A DNA stretch of 64,000 bases from Vicia villosa (lineage: Eukaryota > Streptophyta > Magnoliopsida > Fabales > Fabaceae). Under the pieces are notes generated by a model. That model was given only the letters and a program-made list of their open reading frames with translations, was not told where the DNA came from and searched no databases. Numbering within the stretch: the first letter of the stretch is position 1; every line of letters begins with the position of its first letter. A program made the position numbers and the translations under genes. This document shows, piece by piece, positions 57,454 to 64,000 of this stretch. Location of the stretch: the NCBI RefSeq assembly GCF_029867415.1, contig NC_081183.1, positions 31,583,806-31,647,805 of the forward strand, read 5' to 3'.

Positions 57454-57612
57454 AAATAATCAACCTTTTTTTTTCTTTTTTTTTTATAATAAAATCAAAT
57501 TCAAATAAACAAAAACTTAAAACAAAATTTTAGTTGACGAGCAACAAAATTTAAATTGAACTAAAATTAGAACTCTATATTTTGGCAGTCCCCGGCAACG
57601 GCGCCAAAAACT
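57454..57612 (-). other. Athila-4 leader and primer binding site
   Basis: An AT-rich leader with T-runs (plus strand) at 57,465-57,487. The primer site TGGCGCCGTTGCCGGGGA (minus) is at 57,589-57,606, next to the LTR. Confidence 0.8.
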
Positions 57613-59168
57613 TGATCGGAAAAATAGCAAGTGTACTATTTTGCCTCTGTAGTAATAATAGGGAAATTCCCCAAATGTCGATCTCAAGGACTGCGTAGTA
57701 ATATCGAGTTCAAATTATAGATCAATTAAACAAAAACTAATATTGGGGTTTTGTTTGCAAATTGTCACTAAACAATAATTAAAATAAGCAGAAAAGTAAA
57801 TTGGCTTTTTGACAAATATGAGTATTATGCTAGAGGTATAGTGTGTGATTGTTCCTGTAATAACCTTGGATTTAGATCTCTTCAACAAGTTCATAACCTT
57901 TAATTACCGCCCTTTAGATTATTTTCCCCTAAGTCCTTAGTGGGAAAACCTTTGAACATTCATCCTAACTCCTAAGTCCTTAGAGAATTATGATGAAATC
58001 AAGCCTTTATGTTATCAAGAGTTAACCGGTTACTATAGGGTATCCCTAGTCCTAGGTGATATCTACTATAGTCTAATCGTACAAAAACCTTAACAACCGC
58101 TGTCCAGCTGGTTGTTAACCATAAATCAATCTTGTTGGTCTGACAAAGAAAGCATAAAAACCTTGTACAATTAAATTAAATAAGAAAACAAATCTATTGA
58201 TGAACTCAGGAATTCAAAATCATTACAGAATCAAATCAGGGACACCCCCTAGCATTAGGGTTTAGTTACTCATATTGTTCAAAGAAAACAAAATATAAAA
58301 TAGATACATTACAAGAATTGAGATGAAAGTTGATCTTCAATCGCTTCCGTTCATGAAGACCTTCTTCTCTCCCAAACCCTTGTTTTCTCCAATCTTCAAT
58401 CGTGTCTTCTCCTAGCCAAAAAGTCCTCTAATTCATCGTTGAAACTCTTCTAAATAGTGCAGACTCACTTAGGTTGGTTGGAAGTACCCAAAACGCCCCC
58501 ACAGCTTAACCCGTGGAAAAAATATGAAAAAATCATAAAATCAGCGTCACATGCTGACACGGGCCGTGTCAGACAACACGGGCACCCGTGTCAGACTTCT
58601 GTCATCTTAAAACTTGATTTTTTTCTCCCAGGCCTCCTAACACGGGTGCCCGTGTCAGGTAACACGGCCCGTGTCAGACCATAACTTCAGAATTTGGCTT
58701 TGACTTCAACATCAAAGTTGTAGCCCTTTTCGTTAGCGAAATTTTTCCACCGGAACCGCGTCATTCGGAGTTACGAAGCTCTAGTTATGATCAAAATACT
58801 ACACGCCTGTCATGATGAAAAACATGCTGAAAATTTCCAGACCTCACACTTGCTAACACGGGCCGTATCAGCCCTCTGACTTTCATCTCTGTTGAATTTT
58901 CTTGGCCACACTTCATCCTAACACGGCCTATTTCAGGTGACACAAGTGGTCATGTCAAGCTTCATGTAGCATGATTTTTCACTTCCTTCGAAACTCCCCT
59001 TTTTGTACTTTTTTGCATTGATTTTTCTCGATTTATTCCTTTGAGCCTGCAAACAGTACAATACACAACCAAAGCATAAAATGTAGAAGAATGAAGCAAA
59101 ACGCTTGACAATATAAAGCAAAGATGACTAAAATCAACGGTAAATAAGCGTGTAAAAACCACCGATCA
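57613..59168 (-). repeat. Athila-4 5' LTR
   Basis: 1,556 bp, TGATCGGAAA...CACCGATCA. Homologous to the Athila-3 LTR over most of its length but diverged and ~200 bp longer; it carries paired CACGGG/CCGTG motifs at ~58,555-58,680 and decayed ones to ~58,960. Confidence 0.85.
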
Positions 59169-62100
59169 CCAACACCAATATCACCTTGATCTTCAATGTT
59201 TTCATCAACTATTTTGTTAGATAAAAGCACTATAGACCATTTCGTACTTGTCGGATCATTGACATAGAACACTTGTTTAGCTTGAGAGGCTAGAATGAAA
59301 GGCTCATCTTTGTACCCTACCCTATTGAGATCCACTTGCAAAAATCCTGACTTATCCATTCGTATGCCACTATTATTTTCAACCCACTTGCAACCAAATA
59401 CAGGAATCTGAAACTTCGCGTAATCAAACACCAAAATGCGCTCGATAACCCCAAAATATGACAAATTTGCAAATTTCGGATTTAAGTCATTCGCACTTGA
59501 TATGTGCATTGCTTTATCTACCAAGGTAACACCACTATTTTGCATAGTACTTTTATCATCCTGTTCTTTGGTATAAAATGTGTATCCATTAATTGCGTAT
59601 GCGCTATAAGAAAACACAATTACACTTGGACCATAGGCTAAACATCTTAACCTTTCTGTTACTGAAGCAGGATCTGAACGATACTTTGAATAAATATGAT
59701 CCCTAAACCACGGTATGAAACTTCGATTGTGCTCTCGTACTATCCAGTTCTCATTTCTATTTGGATTTAAATCTCGGAGAACAACCTTGTGCATTTCAAC
59801 ATACGGTTCAACCTCAATCTCATTGTGCATAACATACAAGTGCGCTTAATCCCGTTCGACCATTGATACTGTCACAACTTTATTTCCAATTAGCCTTTTT
59901 CCTTCTTTTTTTTCGACAATATGAGATTTGGGGAGTCCAATTGATTGAACATTTGACAGATATTCAGTACAAAACTCAACCGCTTCTTCAACAACGTATC
60001 GTTCGACAATACAACCCTCCGGTCGACTTCTGTTTTTCACGTACCCTTTTAATATTTTCATATAACGTTCAGCAGGGTACATCCATCTCATATAAGCTGG
60101 TCCGCACAATTGTGTCTCTTTCACAAGATGAACGACTAGATGAACCATTATGTCAAAAAACGAGGGAGGAAAATACATTTCAAGATCACATAAAGTAACA
60201 ACTATCTCTTTTTGCAATGTTGGTAAGATCCCGGGATCAACCACCTTACTGCAAATTGACCTGAAGAAGAAACACAGCTTAGTTATTGCGCTTCTTACTT
60301 TTTCTGGCAGAATAGAACGTATACCTATTGGTAAAAAATGTTCCATTATAACATGGCAATCATGCGTCTTCAAACTCTTTAACTTGAGGTCTTTCATGGA
60401 CACAAGTCTTCTAATATCTGAAGAGTAGCCTTCTGGAACTTTAACTTCACTGAGGAACTTACACAATGTTTTCTTCTCCTTTCTAGACAGAGTGTAAACA
60501 ACAGGTGGCAGATATGTCCGTCTTCCTTTCGTCACGGGTCCCAATTCAGTTCTCATTCCCATGTTTACCATGTCCTTCCTTATGTTAAGGCCATCCTTAG
60601 ACTTTCCTTGTATATTGAGTAACGTACCTATGACGCAGTCAAGTACATTTTTTTCAATATGCATAACATCCAGGAAATGTCTTACGTACAACGACTTCCA
60701 ATATGGAAGTTCAAAAAAAATTGACTTCTTCTTCCACCCACCCTTGACAAGTGAATGTGCAAAAGGCTTGCCAAACTAAGTGCTCATATCTTTCACCTTT
60801 TAAAAAATTTGATCACCTGACAAAAAAGGCGGGGCTGTACGATGTTCGGCCTTTCCATTGAACGCTTTTCTCCACCCACGGTAGTGATGATTAGAATTTA
60901 AGAATCTACGATGGCCGAGAAAGATATTCTTCTGACAAAGCTCCAATCGTGTCGTATCGGTTTCATCTTCACAAACAGGACACGCCTTTTGACCTTTATT
61001 GCTGTACCCGGATATATTTCCGTATGCTGGAAAATCATTAATTATTCCAAACAATATCGCCCTCAAGTTGAAACTTTCCTTCCTATACCCATCGTAAACC
61101 TCCACACCGTTCTCCCACAAAAACTTTAAATCTTCGATTAAGGGTGCCAAGTATACGTCTATGTCATTCCCTGGTTGTTTAGGCCCAGAAATTAGCATAG
61201 ATAACATCATGTACTTACGCTTCATACATAGCCACAGAGGTAGGTTATAAATCATAAGAATCACAGGCCATGTGCTATGCGAGATACTTTGAATACCATG
61301 CGGGTTCATTCCATCAGTAGACAATGACAAGCGAAGGTTTCTTGCTTCTTTTCCAAATTCAGGATAATCAGTATCAACTTTCATCCATTGTGGTGAGTCT
61401 GCCGGATGTCGCAACTTTCCATCAATAATTCTTTCATCTGCATGCCAAGTCAAGTGTCTTGAATCGGTCTCACTACGATACATGCGTCTAAATCTCGGAA
61501 TTATAGGAAAATACCATAAGACTTTGGCAGGAGACAACTTTTTCTTATATCGAGGGGCACCGCATTTAGGACACTCATTCAACGCTGCATACTCGTTTCG
61601 AAACAAAACGCAATCGTTTGGACATGCATGTATCTTATCATAACTCATGCCAATAGAGGACAACATCTTTTTGGCTTCATACGTTCGATTGGGAAGAACA
61701 TTATCCTTTGGTAGCATATCTTTCATAAGGGCTAATAACTCTGTAAAACTTTTATCCGACCATCCATTGTCCGTCTTTAAGTTGTACAACTTTAACACCG
61801 CAGACAATCTTGTGAATTTTGAAAAACCATCATACAACGGTTTCTCTGCATCGCTTACCAACCTCTCAAACATTTTGGGACAATCCTCAAGATCTTCTTC
61901 AAGCGCTTCTGCAATCTCTTCGACTCGATCGCAATCGTATGTGTCTGTGCAATCGTCGTTTGAAGCATACTTCCTATTACACCTCGACTCAGCATTCCCG
62001 TTACTTTTCTCACCATGCATTGTCCAACATGTATAACTTCTATCAATTCCAAACCGTAGTAAATGGGATGCCAACTTATTCCCGTCAACCTTACCCCCAT

Positions 62101-62233
62101 AACAGCAACCCAAGCAAGGACACGACATTCGAATCGGGTCTTCGGAGTGCGCAACCGCAAACTCAACGAATTCCCATACCCCTTTCTCGTACTCTTTCGA
62201 CAATCGGTTTGAATTCATCCATGTTTTATCCAT
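59169..62233 (-). pseudogene. CACTA TNPD/TNP2-type transposase
   Basis: The catalytic transposase of En/Spm elements, which cuts at the CACTA ends. One frame runs from the ATG at 62,233. Parts in order: an N-terminal Transpos_assoc zinc-binding-like region (DKTWMNSNRLSKEYEKGV, CPCLGCCYGGKV); the Transposase_21 core (CPNDCVLFRNEYAALNECPK, LSLSTDGMNPHG, GPKQPGNDIDVYLAPLIEDL, DFPAYGNISGYSNKGQKACP); a DUF4218 region (VRHFLDVMHIEKNVLDCVIG, PPSFFDIMVHLVVHL, YVVEEAVEFCTEYL); and a DUF4216 region (LAYGPSVIVFSYSAYAINGY, VFGCKWVENN, QAKQVFYVNDPTSTKWSIVL). In-frame stops at 60,797-60,799, near 60,778 and near 59,845 break it, and Athila-4 removes the C-terminus at 59,168. The large continuous frame suggests loss of function was not long ago. 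Confidence 0.9.
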
Positions 62234-64000
62234 GTCTTAATTAAGCTAAACAAATGCTTCTTGGTTTCTCTATCAGGTACTAAGGAATTCTATCAAGATA
62301 ATAAATAGCTATCATCATTATGTCTTGATCAGAATACCTAATGAGATCTTATAAAGTGTGAATAATAGAATACCTAATCAGAATACCCGATTTCTTAAAG
62401 AAGACATTAACTTATTTCAAGGTAATATAAGTCCACAAACCAAAAAACTGGTTGAGAGACACTAAATTGATATTAAATAGAACCATAAACAATAAACTAT
62501 AAGCAGAAAATAACAAACTATAAGCAAGAAGAAAGGGATAGTAACCTGAGTTAGACTTGATGTGGGAGATGGGTAGGTTTGAATCGGTGTTGTACAAGTA
62601 GAAACCAGAGACTTCAAAGTAACTGTAAAATTAAACACACACACACACACGATGCAGTTAAATACAAATATCATAAAAGTGAAGGAACTATATGCAAACT
62701 GTAGCACAAACTACAATGATTTTAGAAGTAGAAACCAGAGACTTCAAAGTAACTGTAAAAGTAACTGAACCAATGATTTTGACAGAATATTCATAATAAA
62801 ATCAAACAAAACTTTCATGGAACACCAAAAAAAAATCGGATAAAGATGTACAAATACAAATTAAAATTTGAAAACCACCACACCCAACCCTTATGCCACT
62901 GTTAAAACAGAAGCCGAGCTATATTAGAATCCAAGGCAAAAGCAATCTCAAACAGTATATACAATTTATAGAATAGATTAAGAATAACACCTCCAAAACT
63001 AACAAGAGTACAATTAACAGAATAATAATAAACCCACAAAAAAACTATTTGTTGTTTCAACATAAAAATAACACTTAGATTAAGAATAATATCGTCATAC
63101 AAAAGCCTTATTATATAAAATTATGTATGGTTTCATTAAACAACCAAAATATTGAATCAAACAGAAGCCAGAAGCCAAAAATAACACTTAAGTAGAAATT
63201 ATCAAACCGGATACGCTCCCTATATACACATAAGTAGAAATTATCAAACCAGCTTGCAATTACCCATAACCAAATTCAAAAAATTCTAACTTCACTCATG
63301 TACCACAACCAAATAACCATCCATAAACCCATGAAATTGCCTTACTATAATTTCACAATTACTATAATAACCTTTAACCTTCATCACCATTGATATAAAC
63401 TACACAAATGCATCACAAAACTAGAACTCACATCATCACTAAATAACAAAAACAAAAGAAAAGAGGAAGAGAAATTTTCCAAAATTCAGAGTTGGATTCA
63501 AAATCAAACAAACACATCATCAGAAAATACCTATTACTCATCACTATTTTTTAAACCCCTAATATAGATTTCTATAAAAACAGAAGCCAGAAGCAATCTA
63601 GTTTTCTGAATAAAATACCTATAAACACTAATCTTTCAAATGTCAAAAACAGAACTATAAATCGTGTACCTTCGTCTTCTCTTCGTATTCGTTTTCTGGG
63701 CAGGGTTTGTTCTTCGTCTAGCTTCGAATTCGTTTTCTGGGCAGGGTTTGTTCTTCGTTCTAGCTTCGTCTTCTCTTCGTATTTGTTTTTCTGGGCGGTT
63801 TTGAGGATGAGATACGGTTTTGAGGAGTTTTTATGGAGTTTTTATGGAGTTCTTCCTAGATGGCAGCGATGGTTCTTCGTTTCTTCGTTCTGGGCAGCGA
63901 TGGCAGTGAAAGAAGAATTAGGGATTATGAAACAGCTATTATTTTGATTTTAAAAATTTTAATTAACGAAACAGCTATGAAAGCGCTTTTAGAAAGCGCT
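62234..64000. other. CACTA 5' non-coding region and start of the right subterminal repeats
   Basis: No gene is recognised. A CA microsatellite is at 62,635-62,651. A 34-bp direct repeat (AGTAGAAACCAGAGACTTCA...) is at 62,597-62,630 and 62,727-62,760. Three ~45-bp units with TTTTCTGGGCAGGGTTTGTT lie at ~63,670-63,803; on the minus strand these precede the transposase and may be the promoter or untranslated exon. AGCGCTTTT motifs start at ~63,980. Confidence 0.6.

Larger units (their letters stand above)
56743..59168 (-). mobile_element. Athila-4: 5' part of an Athila-like element inside the CACTA element
   Basis: The LTR (57,613-59,168) and primer site are related to those of Athila-3. The inner part holds a 196-codon ORF instead of gag, then the conserved hairpin block, and stops abruptly near 56,743 without a 3' LTR. 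On the right it cuts the transposase gene at 59,168/59,169. The CCAAC expected as target duplication is absent on the left, so one side was deleted after insertion. Confidence 0.8.
52571..64000 (-). mobile_element. CACTA (En/Spm-type) DNA transposon, right end beyond the window
   Basis: The left terminus starts CACTACAACAGCG at 52,571, preceded by ATT as a possible 3-bp target duplication. About 400 bp of AGCGCTTTT-rich subterminal repeats follow. Both gene regions read leftwards: a TNPD-type transposase and a TNPA/Ulp1-type gene. The last bases (63,975-64,000) again contain AGCGCTTTT and AGAAAGCGCT, so the opposite subterminal region has been reached. An Athila-like fragment lies between the genes. 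Both genes carry disabling changes, so this copy is probably not autonomous. Confidence 0.9.

Overview
The window is 64 kb of plant nuclear DNA made almost entirely of nested transposable elements. I recognise no host gene, rRNA or tRNA. The mix is what a large legume genome of tribe Fabeae (vetch, pea, lentil, Lathyrus type) would show: a Tat/Ogre-like Ty3 element with a ~4 kb LTR, Sirevirus (SIRE) Copia elements, Athila-like elements with an Asp-tRNA-type primer site, a Tekay-like element, and a CACTA transposon. The taxon is an inference from element types, not from a marker gene.

Left block (1-42,145). The outermost element is a Copia (39,793-42,145) whose RNase H is cut at 39,792 by the 5' end of an Ogre-like element running leftwards (39,792 to beyond base 1). 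Inside that Ogre, SIRE-1 (827-28,147, target duplication CCTTC) splits the gag gene, and Athila-3 (31,661-38,103, GTTAA) splits the 5' LTR. SIRE-1 was hit twice within its own 5' LTR: by a Tekay-like element in plus orientation (10,745-18,780, TATAC) and by a second SIRE of the same family, SIRE-2 (19,080-28,059, TTAGA). LTR divergence counted by eye agrees with this order: SIRE-1 about 1.5 %, SIRE-2 about 0.4 %, Tekay-like 2 bases in 2,356.

Middle block (42,146-52,424). A decayed Copia protease remnant, a Tat-type solo LTR (42,632-46,020, CCATG), 1.3 kb without recognisable content, and a Tork-like Copia in plus orientation (47,366-52,419, ATTTC) with a broken gag-pol.

Right block (52,571-64,000). 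One end and both gene regions of a CACTA element whose genes read leftwards. It carries a TNPD-type transposase pseudogene and a 12-exon gene joining a Transposase_24 (TNPA-like) region to a Ulp1-type C48 cysteine-protease domain. An Athila-like fragment (about 56,743-59,168) is lodged between them. AGCGCTTTT subterminal repeats occur at the left end and again at the last bases, so the right terminus lies just past the window.

The most notable observation is that SIRE-2 differs from SIRE-1 by the exact absence of a 658-bp GT...AG segment between the Gag zinc knuckle and protease. Its removal puts gag and pol in one reading frame. This looks like an intron, with SIRE-2 descending from reverse-transcribed spliced RNA. 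A second theme is that five LTR types here each carry small sets of repeated, mostly paired, palindromic or CG-centred motifs.
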